Assembly: GCA_008360975.2 (NCBI GenBank)
Contig: VLJF02000033.1
Coordinates: 1,922,001 to 1,986,000, forward strand
Length of the DNA: 64,000 nt
Source: Lichenostomus cassidix
Taxonomy: Eukaryota; Chordata; Aves; Passeriformes; Meliphagidae
Direction: 5' to 3'
Each line of letters starts with the position of its first letter. The stretch's first letter is position 1. The notes beneath the pieces were generated by a model. That model was not told the DNA's origin. It ran no database searches and saw only the letters and a program-made list of their open reading frames with translations. Shown piece after piece: positions 1 to 10,844 of the stretch. A program made the translations under genes and the position numbers.

Positions 1-52
1 TAAGGGAGAGTTCAGCATCTCTTAGCAGACACTTGTCTTTCAAACCAAGACA
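1..52 (+). mobile_element. 3' end of an LTR, inverted relative to the other copies
   Basis: These bases match, on the opposite strand, the first ~50 bases of the repeats at 762-1644 and 7273-8160 and end in the same GACA terminus. The window therefore opens inside a plus-oriented LTR of that family. Minisatellite resumes at 53. The element it belongs to lies outside the window. Confidence 0.75.
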
Positions 53-261
53 GATGGTCATCAGGAAATGACCATGACTGTGAGTTGACCATGAGATGAC
101 CATGAACATGACCATTTCATGACCATGATACAGTCATGAGGTGATCAAGATTGTGAGATGACCATGAGATGACCATGAGATGACCATGAGATGACCATGG
201 CTGTGAGAGAATCATAACCATGACGTGACTGTGAGATGACCACGACCATGACCATGGCCAT
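53..261. repeat. 11-bp minisatellite (GACCATGAGAT)
   Basis: Tandem, imperfect copies of GACCATGAGAT with variants such as GACCATGACCAT. The same array continues at 8881-10002 and 18162-20230, so the ERVs appear to have inserted into one ancestral array. Because 11 is not a multiple of 3, every frame gives the same low-complexity peptide; none of it is coding. Confidence 0.9.
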
Positions 262-761
262 TGTTGCGGTGGCCCTTAGGCAGATAAGCTTGGGTGACCA
301 GCCACATGGGTCAGTGACAGTGGATGAGAAATCCTGGGTGTGAGATCAAAGCCATCACTGACATGGTTAGGGCAACAGGCTTGTCACCACCCAGAGGACC
401 CTGCGGCTGGAAGCATTAACATGCACCAAGCAGCAAGTCTATTGGCCCCGTGCACTTCCCCGCCTTTGTCCCATTTATGGTTTCTGTTCTAGAATGTTCC
501 CCCCAGCATGGCACCCCATTGGCTTACAAGCTATGTACCCTCCCTTGCCGTAGAGTTATTGGTCTGTACCCCTGTCCTTCTCCCCTAGGACCTTCCCTGG
601 TTGGCCCTTTGGGGCTGGCCACTCCCCTTTTCCCTTCCCTGTTGGGGAAGATGAAATAGGAAAGCCTTATAGATATGATTACCTTGCAAAAGATGCTGAG
701 AACATAGAAAGTATAAATGAAATTGAGATGAAGACAAGGTTTGAGTTGAAGAGTAACTAGG
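262..761 (-). mobile_element. Unassigned retroelement/LTR-like segment
   Basis: A unique-looking ~500-bp block between minisatellite and the LTR at 762. Its left edge reads TGTTGCGG on the plus strand, so on the minus strand it ends in CA like an LTR. The minus strand carries CCAAT-like and TATA-like motifs (around 440-560). It matches neither the 443-bp ERV-1 LTR nor the ERV-2 LTR by eye. It may be a degraded LTR of a third family or 3' tail sequence. No convincing ORF. Confidence 0.4.
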
Positions 762-1644
762 TGTCTTGGTTTGAAAGACAGGCGTCTGCCAAGAGAGGTT
801 GAACTGTCCCTTAGGACGGAGAATGTGATTTTCTCCTCCCTCCGAATTATTTAATTTTGAAAATCAAGGGCTTTCAGGCAAAGGTATGGGAAAAAAGGAA
901 TATCAGTTCTTTACTAGTATCTATAAACAAGCAATAACAATAATAGCAACCACAACTAGAACCAGAAACCAATAGCAGATGACTTGTGAGCTGCTGAGCC
1001 TTCTCCCGTGTGGTGTAATCACGGTCACAAGCAGCAGGGGCGCTGTTGAGCTCCTGGCCGGGCAGGGCAGGTGCGATGACTGCCGAGCGGCTGCAGGTGG
1101 CGCTGTGGCGCAGGGTCAGGTCAGCCTCATGCAGCTGGCAATGGCGGAAAAGGCTGAGGAGCAGGCAGGCAGCTTGGAGCAGCAAAGCGGGGCAGCAGGG
1201 GGTAGGAGCTGGCTCTCTCCTGGGCTGGCCAGCGAGGTGACAAGGACTCTGCAGTCACAGCAGACACCGTGGTCTCGTGCGGCAAAACAGGGTGGGCGGC
1301 AGGGACAGCTGGACTCCCCCGCAGCTGCTGCGAGAAATGCAGCTGGGGAAGTGTGCACTCCCAACCGGAAAGAGGTTAAATCAAAGCTCACCCAGCCAGG
1401 AGGAGAAGACAGAGCACAGTTGGATTTTTCTGCGGTCACAGCCAGAGGCAAGGAGCAGCCTCTCCTCTCCATGTCTGAACGAGGAGAGAGCCAGTGTTCC
1501 AATGGCCTGCTCTTCCCTTCCCCTGCCCTGCCCAAGCACACCCTTTGTCTCTTACAAAAGAGTTGATGGCTCTAACCACCCAGCTATTTGTTGCTTAGTA
1601 ACAGGGATGGAGAACAATTCTAAGCCCTTCCCCAAACTCCGACA
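762..1644 (-). mobile_element. LTR (family shared with 7273-8160), next to the ERV-1 3' end
   Basis: An ~883-bp direct repeat of 7273-8160 with matching termini: on the minus strand it begins TGTCGG and ends CAAGACA. It sits directly after a purine-rich tract (about 1645-1670), the position expected for a 3' LTR. However, it is not the LTR found at the 5' end of ERV-1 (8438-8880). The flanks (CTAGG on the left, TTATC on the right) do not form a target-site duplication. It is either an independent insertion or the product of recombination. Confidence 0.75.
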
Positions 1645-1836
1645 TTATCCACCCCGAATTTTTCCCATTCCAACATGTTACATTGAGCTTAAACATTTAG
1701 ATTATATACACACATGCATTACTCTAATTATATACATGTATACATACAGGTATGGATACAGGCACAGTGTTATGGGCAATTCAACCCCAACTAAGGTCTC
1801 CCTGAGGTATGCATCATGTCTCTCCATCTTCTTGCA

Positions 1837-4800
1837 TCACCTGCCAGGTACACCCTGGTCCCTGAGCGAAAACAACCCCACGGGTGGGTTTGTCTTTGAT
1901 TGAGGCAGAATTAATCCAAACAGTTTCCCTAGCATGCCTCTCATGTGTACCACTGGAACTTTATCCCTGTCTGCTGTTTGCAGGGGTTCAGATTGGGCAG
2001 GGCCAGCTCGGTTGGTGGAACCTCGGGTGTTAACTAGCCAGGTGGCCTTGGCTAAATGCTGTTCCCAACCTTTAAAAGTCCCCCTGCCTGAAGCTTTCAA
2101 GGTGGTTTTTAGCAGACCATTGCATCGCTCCACTTTGCCAGCAGCACGTGCATGATAAGGAATGTGGTACACCCACTCAGTGCCATGTTCCCTAGCCCAG
2201 GTGTTTATGAGGCTATTTTTAAAATGAGTCCCATTGTCTGACTCAATTCTCTCAGGGGTACCATGCCTCCACAGGACTTCCCTTTCAAGGCCCAGGATGG
2301 TGTTACGGGCAGTGGCGTGAGGCACAGGGTAGGTCTCCAGCCACCCAGTGGTGGCTTCTACCATTGTGAGCACATAGCGCTTGCCATGGCGGGTTTGAGG
2401 CAGTGTGATGTAATCGATCTGCCAGGCCTCCCCATACTTATATTTAGACCACCTTCCACCATACCACAGGGGTTTCACCCACTTGGCTTGCTTGATGGCA
2501 GCACACTTCTCACAGTTATGGATTACCTGGGAGATACAGTCCACGGTTACATCCACCCCTTGGTCCTGTGCCCACTTATAGGTGGCATCTCTGCCCTGAT
2601 GACCTGAGGCATCACAGACAGGCCCACCGAGCTAGGAACAACTACCTCTTGTGTTGCCAATCCAAATCCGTGACACCTTTATCTTTGCAGCCTTATCCAC
2701 TTGTGCATTGTTTTGGTGTTCCTCATTAGCTCGGCTCCTGGGGACATAGGCATCTACATGACGGACTTTCACAGGTAGTTTCTCCACCCTAGCGGCAATG
2801 TCCCGCCACTCATCAGCAGCCCAGATTGGTCTTCCTCTACGCTGCCAGCTGGCTTTCTTCCACCTTTCCAACCAACCCCACAGGCCATTGGCTACCATCC
2901 ATGAATCAGTGTAGAGGTAGAGTTTTGGCCACTTCTCCCTTTCAGCAATGTCCAGGGCCAGCTGAACGGCTTTGAGTTCAGCAAGTTGACTCGATCCACC
3001 TTCTCCTTCTTTAGCCTCTGCAACCCACCATGTGGAGCTCCATACAGCTGCTTTCCACTTCCTATTTGCCCCCACAATACGACAGGAACCATCAGTGAAC
3101 AGAGCATAGCGTGTTTCATCTTGTGGCAGTTGGTTGTAAGGTGGAGCTTCCTCTGCGCGAGTCACTTGTTCCTGCTCCTCTTCATCCGTGAGGCCGAAGT
3201 TTTCACCTTTGGGCTAATTTGTAATTATTTCTAAGATCTCAGGGCGATTCGGGTTTCCAATACGGGTGCGCTGTGTGATGAGAGCAATCCATTTGCTCCA
3301 CGTGGTATCAGTGGCATGGTGGGTAGAGGGAACCTTTCCCTTGAACATCCACCCCAGCACTGGCAGTCGGGGTGCAAGGAGAAGTTGGGCTTCCATACCA
3401 ATTACCTCTGAGGCAGCTCGGACACCTTCATAGGCTGCTAGAATTTCCTTCTCGGTGGGAGTGTAGTTGGCTTTGGACCCTCTGTAACTTCGGCTCCAGA
3501 ATCCCAGTGGTCGTCCTCGAGTCTCGCCAGGCACCTTCTGCCACAGGCTCCAGGACAGACCATTGCCCCCGGCTGCAGAGTAGAGCACATTCTTCACTTC
3601 TGGTCCTGTCCTGACTGGGCTAAGGGCTACTGCATGAGCGATCTCCTGCTTGATCTGAGCAAAGGCTTGTTGCTGTTCAGGGCCCCAGTGGAAATCGTTC
3701 TTCTTGCGTGTCACCAGGTAGAGAGGACTCACAATTTGGCTGTACTCGGGGATATGCATCCTCCAGAAACCTATGGCGCCTAGGAAGGCTTGTGTCTCTT
3801 TCTTGTTGGTTGGTGGGGACATCACTGTGATCTTGTTGATGACTTCGGTAGGAATCTGATGTCGGCCATCTTGCCACTTCCCTCCTAGGAACTGGATCTC
3901 TTGGGCAGGTCCTTTGACTTTGCTCTTCTTGATGGCGAAGCCGGCTTCCAGGAGAATTTGGATGATTTTCTCTCCTTTCTCAAACACTTCTTCCGCTGTG
4001 CTCCCCCACACAATAATGTCGTCGATGTACTGCAGATGTTCTGGAGCCTCACCCTTTTCCAGAGCAGCCTGGATCAGTCCATGGCAGATGGTGGGACTGT
4101 GCTTCCACCCCTGGGGCAGTCGGTTCCACGTGTACTGCACACCCCTCCAGGTGAAAGCAAACTGAGGCCTGCACTCTGCTGCCAGAGGAATGGAGAAAAA
4201 TGCATTTGCAATGTCAATAGTGGCATACCACTTTGCTGCCTTGGACTCTAGCTCATACTGGAGCTCCAGTATGTCTGGCACAGCAGCACTCAGAGGTGGA
4301 GTCACCTCATTCAAGGCACGATAGTCCACAGTCAATCTCCATTCTCCGTCAGATTTGCGCACAGGCCAGATGGGGCTGTTAAAGGATGAGTGGGCCTTGC
4401 TGACCACCCCTTGGCTCTCCAGCTCACGGATCATCTTGTGGATGGGAACCACAGCATCTCGATTAGTCCTGTATTGCCGGCGGTGCACTGTCGAAGTGGC
4501 AATTGGTACTTTTTGGTCCTCCACCTTCAAAAGTCCGACTGCAGAAGGGTTCTCTGATAGTCCAGGCAAAGTGTTCAATTGCCTCACGCCCTCTGCCTCG
4601 ACAGCAGCTATTCCAAAAGCCCACTTGAGTCCTTTCGGGTCTTTGAAATAGCCGTTACGGAGGAAGTCTATGCCTAGAATACATGGAGCCTCTGGACCAG
4701 TCACAATGGGATGTTTTTGCCACTCCTTCCCAGTCAGGCTCTCCTCGGCTTCAACCAGGGTCAACTGCTGTGATCCCCCCGTCACCCCAGCAATAGAAAT

Positions 4801-4962
4801 GGATTCTGCTCCCACAAGTCCCGATGGCATTAGGGTACACTGCGCACCTGTATCAACTAGTGCTTCATATTTTTGTGGCTCTGATGCGCCAGGCCATCGA
4901 ATCCACGCAGTCCAAAAAACACGGTTTTCCCGTACCTCTACCTGGCTAGAGGCAGGGCCCCT
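1837..4962 (-). pseudogene. ERV-1 pol remnant: protease, reverse transcriptase, RNase H, integrase
   Basis: One minus-strand frame spans the region and is cut by TAG codons at 3214-3216 and 2632-2634. In order: a retroviral aspartic protease with DTGA (about 4843-4860); RT with YIDD (4018-4029); RNase H beginning with a TDGS motif (about 3085-3100); and integrase with a zinc-binding HHCC start (near 2600-2500) and the DDE catalytic acidic residues (WQID, SDNG, VER). Catalytic residues are kept, so decay is recent enough to leave only point stops. The frame is continuous with gag across the TAG at 4963-4965, so expression by readthrough is possible for the ancestor. Nothing env-like lies downstream. 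Confidence 0.85.
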
Positions 4963-7272
4963 CTAGCACTGGTTATCATTCCCTTCCTGGTCATGCATTC
5001 CAGAGGTTCCTTCAAGGGGATCTGACCCATCATCTTCCCTTCTATTGTACCTAGCAGGTCGGCCACGGGAAGCTGAGGCTACCTTCGCTTTAGCAGAACC
5101 CCCTCGGCCAGCATTTCCCTCCTTAAGCTGACGCACCCGTGCTGCCAGGGCAGTAGTGGGCTTCCCATCCCACCTCCTCATGTCTTCCCCATGGTCATGC
5201 AGAAAAAACCACAACTCAGCTCGTGGGGTGTACCCTCTCTCTCTAGCTGGGGGACATCGGGCTCTGGTATTGGGGCCTGTGACTCTCACTGGTGCCACAT
5301 TGATCCTCCTCATCTCGTCCCTAATCTCCTCCCTCAGGTCCTTCATCGCCTCTCTCATCTCCCTTATCTCTTTCATCTCCTCCCTGAGGTCTTTAACCAC
5401 AGCAGAGACCTGAGCCTGCATCGGGTCACTGATCACACTTGCATAATACCTGAGCCTGTCAGCTACTGAACCCACCGTCTCTCGATTGCCAGCAACATTA
5501 ATAGTTGCAAGGAAAGGGGCATGATGCTCTGGCCCTCGCCTTGTAAGGCTCCACAACATTTCCACGGTGCACCTGACCTTATCAGGGTCATTTTCGTGCT
5601 ATCCATCCCCCCCAAAGAGCATCTCCATTATGGCTGCTTCTCTCAGCCGTTGGATCCCTTCCTCAATGGTCTTCCAGGACAATTTACGGTGGGGATCCTG
5701 CATTCTGTCTCTGTTGTCAAACTTCTCTCTTACACCCATTAAAAGCCTCTCCCAGAGAGAAAGGGGCCCTGTCTCTCTTGCGAACACTTTGTCAACAGCC
5801 GGGTCTTGGGCCAAGGGTCCCAAATTCCTTGCTTCGTTATTATCCAGCTGCACTCCTGGGCCCATAAGGTCCCAAACCCGAAGTAACCAGGTTAGGAAAG
5901 CTTCGTGCGTCCGTCTCTTAACATCATCTCGCAGCTTACGGAGAGTATCAAAGTTGAAGGACTCAGTGATGATTATGGGCTCGGATTCTACTGCTGGTTG
6001 TGAGGGCAATGGCTCCCCATCATCATTAACTGGGCGTACTGATTTCGTCTTATACTTTGTACGCACCAGAGGGGCAACTTTGGCTGGCTGTGGCTGCTCT
6101 TGGGATTCAGCTGGAACCCGGATGGTTGTAACATCTGTGGGTTCCACTGCTGCACCATCAGACTCTTTCCCTTTGGGGCGAGGAGAGGGTTTTACACCTG
6201 CTAGGGAGATGTATTCCTTCAGCAGCTGGTGTATTCTGTGTATCATCTCCTCCACTAGCGGCAGAGCTGGCCCCGCTCTTCTCTTTGGCCCTACGCCTAG
6301 CCAGGCAGCCCAAAGTGTCCGGGGTGGAAGGCACTTCACACATCCAAGCGGGACTTGCTCTGGTATCATTGCTGTCTCATCTCCTGGTAGCTTCTAGGGG
6401 GCAGGGGGCTAGAAAGCCCACTGCTGTAGCTGGGCTGCAGTTATAGCTGGTCTTACATGCTGCAATATTTGTAGTGACCCTGAGGGGCTAGTCATTGGTT
6501 GTACCATTTTCTGGGCAATTGTATTGTTTCCTTGCTGTTTCAATTGTTCCATCGCTTGTCGCTATTGAGTTCTCAGTTCTTCTATAGGATTCTTGAGTTC
6601 TTTCTGGCTTTTGGTGGCTGTCTCCTGCAGAGTAATATTGTTTGCTGGCTCTGTTATTTCTTCGTCAGAGCTGCTTTTTTCCTCACTGGGCAGAGGAACG
6701 GCACTGTATTTCTGGGATTGCTGCCCATGTGGGTGGTTGAGGTGACGGAGGGAGGTGTGGACGCTGGGTGCCTTCTGTGACTTCCGTGTTTTGTGTCATT
6801 TGACTTGAGCCAGTGTTTGGAGTAACTTCTGTCTCAGAATCCTGACCTGCAACAGACTCTCTCCCGAGCGGACCTCCCAGGTTAGAATTTTCATACTTTC
6901 TGCATAGCTCAGAGACAGAAAAACATGCGTCTGCTTTTTGCCCTTTCATCGCTTGAAACTTGAAACAAAGAACCCTTTGTTTCTTCCCTGGACTCTCTCA
7001 GCGGCAGAGGAGCAGAGGGAGTGTTATCTGTTGGAGTGCTGCCAGTAATAGCCTCTGAAGTGGCAGCAGCAATCTTGGTTTCAGCTTTCATGGATTTTAA
7101 ACTGCTTATAACAGAACACCAAGTAGTACCCAAATCTGTTAGATCTTTCACCCCTTTTTTCTGTATTGTTTGATTGAAAATGAGATCTCATACTTCCCAC
7201 TGTTCTGACACAGAGAAAAGCAAAGGAGGTGAGGTAAAAAAACCTTGCTTCCTAGTGTAGGAAATAAGCTTA
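4963..7272 (-). pseudogene. ERV-1 gag remnant, main part
   Basis: Three frames carry gag-like sequence. The frame from 6369 to 4963 holds the capsid/C-terminal part, including a charged, coiled-coil-like stretch near 5290-5410, and is broken by a TAG at 5599-5601. It ends at a TAG at 4963-4965, in frame with pol. The frame at 6683-6949 and the frame at 6909-7272 hold earlier gag sequence; the last has a TGA at 7188-7190. Damage is therefore at least two stops and two frameshifts. No CCHC knuckle was found. Confidence 0.7.
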
Positions 7273-8160
7273 TGTCTCGGTTTGAAAGACAGGTGTCTGC
7301 TGAGAGAGGTTGAACCCTCCCTTAGGACAGGGAATGTGATTTCCCCTCCCTCTGAATTATTTAATTTTGAAATCAAGGACTTTCAGGCAAAGATATGAGA
7401 AAAGGAATAACAGTTCTTTACTAGTATCTATAAACAAGCAATAACAATAATGACAACCATAAATAGAACCAGAAACCAATAGCAGATGTCCTTTGAGCTG
7501 CCGAGCCTTTTCCCGGGCGGTGTAATTACAGTCGGAAAAAAAACCCAGCAGGGGCGCTGTTGAGCTCCCGGCTGGGCAGGGCAGGTGCGATGACTGCCGA
7601 GCGGCTGCAGGTGGCGCTGTGGCGCAGGGTCAGGTCAGCCTCCCGCAGCTTTAATGGCGGAAAGGCTGAAAAGCACAGGCAGCAAGCAGCTCGGAGCAGC
7701 AAAAAGCAGGGCGGCAGGGGCAGGCGCTGGCTCTCTCCCCGGCTAGCCAGCGAGGTAACAAGCACTCTGCAGTCACAGCAGACGCCACGGTCTCGTGCAG
7801 CACAGGGCGGGGGCAGGCACAGACAGCCGGACTCCCCCAGCAGCAGCTACGATAAACGCAGCCGGGCAAACATGCACTTCCCAGTGGGAAAAAGGTTGAA
7901 TCAAAGCTCACCCAGCCAGGAGGAGAAAACAGAGCACAGTTGGATTTCCTCTGGTCCCAGCCAGAAGCAAGGAGCAGCCTCTCCTCCCGTTGTCCGAGGA
8001 CGAGAGTGAGTGTTCCAACAGCCGTCTCTTCCCTTCCCCTGCCCTGCCCAAGCACACCCTTTGTCTCTTACAAAAGAGTTGATGGCTCTAATCACCCAGC
8101 TATTTGTTGCTTAGTAACAGCGATGGAGAAAAATTCCAAGGCATCGCCCAACCCCCGACA
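7273..8160 (-). mobile_element. Solo LTR inserted into ERV-1 gag
   Basis: An ~888-bp copy of the 762-1644 LTR, beginning TGTCGG and ending GAGACA on the minus strand. It lies between two pieces of gag that appear to join in one frame if the LTR and one target-site copy are left out. The flanking five bases (GCTTA on the left, GCTTG on the right, plus strand) match 4 of 5, fitting a target-site duplication with one later change. No primer-binding site follows it, so it is not the ERV-1 5' LTR. Confidence 0.8.
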
Positions 8161-8311
8161 GCTTGTCTACGCCTTTTTGTCTCACTCCTTCCCCTCTCTT
8201 ATAGAGGATATTAAGGAACAATTGCTGCGCCGCGGCAAATTCTAAATCCATTGCTCTCGCACGGAGGAGAGAGGGAGCAACCCTCCTCACCTGACTGAAG
8301 TCTTCAGCCAT
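8161..8311 (-). pseudogene. ERV-1 gag N-terminal (matrix) fragment
   Basis: An ATG on the minus strand at 8311, about 110 bases inside the primer-binding site, opens a ~50-codon reading frame that runs into the solo LTR at 8160. This is the expected position of a gag start. The continuation of the domain lies beyond the LTR at 7272. Codons translated past 8160 belong to the LTR. Confidence 0.65.
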
Positions 8312-8417
8312 TTCTCCTCGTCTGCGACCTCTCCCAGCTTCTCACTGCACAATAGATTCGATTTTCTTGCAGCTTCAGCTTCTTCATACTCAAAGTACAG
8401 TCGTTCTCAAAGCACAG

Positions 8418-8435
8418 TCTCTGGTCAACGCGCCA
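8418..8435 (-). promoter_or_regulatory. ERV-1 primer-binding site
   Basis: Minus-strand TGGCGCGTTGACCAGAGA lies two bases after the LTR terminus (CTCCGACA, ending at 8438). It has the usual TGG start of a retroviral primer-binding site. The tRNA was not identified. Confidence 0.65.
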
Positions 8436-8437
8436 AA

Positions 8438-8880
8438 TGTCGGAGAGTCGCCAGGATATAACACACTCACAGAGGCAATGGTGTTATTCCATTTATTTTT
8501 CCTAAGACAAGCATTATTATAGACAAAAGGTACTGTCCACACGACAGACTGGCACTTATGATTGGTTACTTGGCACTGTTCACGCGTCCATCCTAGCTCG
8601 CTGATTGGCTACAAGTTTCTAGTCATGGTTTCACTCAAATCAGCTAAAGTTCTGCCTGAATAAGCTGAAATACCAACTGTGTGATTTTTTCTCTATCTTG
8701 CTCTGTTTCCCCGTGTTGGTTACAATTCTGGCTCTCTTTCCCTTCCTGTCTCCTGGGAAGGACACCACAAACAAACATCTCAGAGTTAGGAGCAATAGCT
8801 GGGCTGTGCACGCACATTTGCATTCTGCAAGAACACCTCACTGATATGGCCTTGCTCTGCTAGCCATTCTTCAACAATCA
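8438..8880 (-). mobile_element. ERV-1 5' LTR
   Basis: A ~443-bp block between minisatellite (8881) and the primer-binding site. On the minus strand it carries CCAAT motifs (near 8560 and 8600), a TATA-like TATAATA (near 8515), an AATAAA signal (near 8493) and ends CTCCGACA. No matching 3' LTR was found in the window. Confidence 0.7.
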
Positions 8881-10002
8881 GGTGACCATGACACAGCCAT
8901 GAGGTGATCACAGTCATGAGATGACCACGACCATGAGAATGACATGATTGTGATGACGAGATGACCATGAACGTGGTCATCAGGAAATGACCATGACCAT
9001 GAGATGACCATGACTGTGGCCATTTCGTGACCGTGATACAGAGATGATCAGGATCATGAGGTGACCATGAGATGACCACAACATGACCATGGCTGTGAGA
9101 GAATTGTAACCATGAGGTGACCATGAGATGACCATGACCATGACATGACCATTACAGTGAGATGACCATGAGCATGTGATGATTGTGACCAAAAGATGAC
9201 CATGAGGTGACCACATGACCATGGCCATGAGATCATTGTGACCATGACATGACCATAACAATGAGATGACTGTGCTAATGAGATGACACGACCATGACAC
9301 AACCACAGCCCAGAGATGACCATGATATGATTGTGGCCATGAGATGACCATGAGACGGTCATGAGATGACCATGACCATGAGATAATCAAGACCATGACA
9401 TGACTGTAACCATGAGATGACTGCAGGATGATCATGAGATGACCATGACCATGCAATGAACATGACACAACTATGACGAGATGACCATTACACTGAGATG
9501 ACCATGAGCGTGAGATGCTTGTGACCAAGAGATGACCATGAGATGACCACAACATGATCATGACCATGTGGTGATGAAGACCATGAGATGACCAGGACAT
9601 GACCACGACCATGACCATGGCCATGACCATTACAAGGAGATGACCATGACCATGAGATGACTGTGACCATGAGATGACCATGACTGTGATCATGACATAA
9701 CCACAGCCATGACATGGCCAGGATATGACTGAGGCCATGAGTTAACTAGAAGATAACAGTGAGATGACCATGGCCATGACTATGACACAACCATGACCAT
9801 GAGATGACCATGAACATGAACTGACCATTACAATGAGTTAACCATGACTGTGAGATGACCGTGAGCATGTGATGATTGTGACCAAGAGATGACCATGAGA
9901 TGATCACAACACACCATTGCCATGTGTGATCATGATCATGAGGTGACCAAGAGATGACCATTCCAGTGAGATGACGGTGAGCATGAGATGATGGTGATCG
10001 GG
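8881..10002. repeat. 11-bp minisatellite, continued
   Basis: Imperfect GACCATGAGAT repeats with frequent GACCATGACCATGAG variants. Both edges are set by retroviral insertions (ERV-1 at 8880, ERV-2 at 10003). Long minus-strand ORFs rich in HGHLMVISWSS-like residues are frame-independent translations of the repeat. Confidence 0.92.
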
Positions 10003-10526
10003 TGTTGGGGTGGGTGATACCACCTCAGGAACTGCTGAGGAGCTGAGTAGTTCCAATACAGCAGAACTCCACTGGTGGAAGCCTTCTTAGTCCTCCCCCC
10101 TGGAGAACACGATGGTTCCTCCCCAAATTATGTAAATCCCCCCAGCTGTAACCTAACCCCCGATTGCAACCCTTCCTCCTCCCATTGGTTGTGGTGTTCC
10201 CCCCGCCTCCTCTCCCCTGACCCTCCAGCCGTCCCTTTAAATGAAGACGGCTGGGGTGTCTCGCCCTCTTTTAGCCCTGGAACCCTTCAGAATAAATCTC
10301 TGGAACCTCCGGCTGACTGAGCGCTCTGAATTCTTTGTCTCTGGTGACGCACGAGTTATCCAACTCCGTGGGTGAGTGAGAATATGTGCCTTACACCGGC
10401 ACGGGTGTGAGAAGGGCTTTTCTGTACAGCACCAGGCAGTGCTGGCTGGAGTGATCTCTCAATAGCCTAGAGACACTTTCGGTAAACGCAGAGGCCTGGT
10501 TCCACCCCTCCTCCCCCTCCGCGTTA
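10003..10526 (+). mobile_element. ERV-2 5' LTR
   Basis: Begins TGTTGGGG and ends GCGTTA. It contains an inverted CCAAT box (ATTGG near 10184), a TATA-like TTTAAAT (10236-10242) and AATAAA (10291-10296). It pairs with 17638-18161. Confidence 0.9.
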
Positions 10527-10528
10527 AG

Positions 10529-10546
10529 TGGCGCTCGATACAGGGA
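10529..10546 (+). promoter_or_regulatory. ERV-2 primer-binding site
   Basis: TGGCGCTCGATACAGGGA starts two bases after the 5' LTR, in the position and with the TGG start of a retroviral primer-binding site. The tRNA was not assigned. The leader to the gag ATG (10547-10844) has no other feature I can support. Confidence 0.7.
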
Positions 10547-10844
10547 CCTAAAAAATCCCTGAAAGTGTCTCGGAAGGCTTTATGCCATAGATGTCACGAT
10601 CGGAGCAGCTACTTCCCTCGAAAACAGGTCTAAGTTTTATTAGATCTGTTTAAAGAGGCAGCCAAGAAATCTCCGTTTGTCTGGGACAGGAGAAATCAGC
10701 TAAAACCAGAGAACCACGCCGAAAGTTTTTTTTACACTCTCGGAAGCCTTGAGGTGGTAAGTGAGGCTTTGCTGGGGTGAATTCTTCTTTTGTTTTTCTC
10801 CTTATTTTTTTCTTTCGGTGTTGGGAAGAATTTATTTGGGGAAT

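Larger units (their letters stand above)
1645..8880 (-). mobile_element. ERV-1: old env-less endogenous retrovirus, interrupted
   Basis: In minus-strand order: 5' LTR (8438-8880), primer-binding site (8418-8435), gag (from 8311), pol (to 1837), then a short non-coding stretch ending in a polypurine-like tract (about 1645-1670). No env follows integrase. Gag and pol lie in the same frame separated by a TAG, and no zinc knuckle was found in gag. With the missing env, this suggests an ERV-L (class III-like) element; the family call is an inference. A solo LTR interrupts gag. Several nonsense codons make it inactive. Confidence 0.8.

Noticed and set aside
979..1566. 195-codon plus-strand ORF in the LTR at 762-1644
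   Set aside because: Lies entirely in an LTR; the matching stretch of the 7273-8160 copy is broken differently and no domain is seen.
762..8160. A single provirus bounded by the two 885-bp LTRs
   Set aside because: No primer-binding site follows the LTR at 7273-8160, and gag sequence lies on both sides of it with a near-match target duplication, so it is a solo insertion.
8980..9738. 252-codon frame with HGHLMVISWSS repeats
   Set aside because: An 11-bp repeat gives the same 11-residue periodic peptide in every frame; not a protein.
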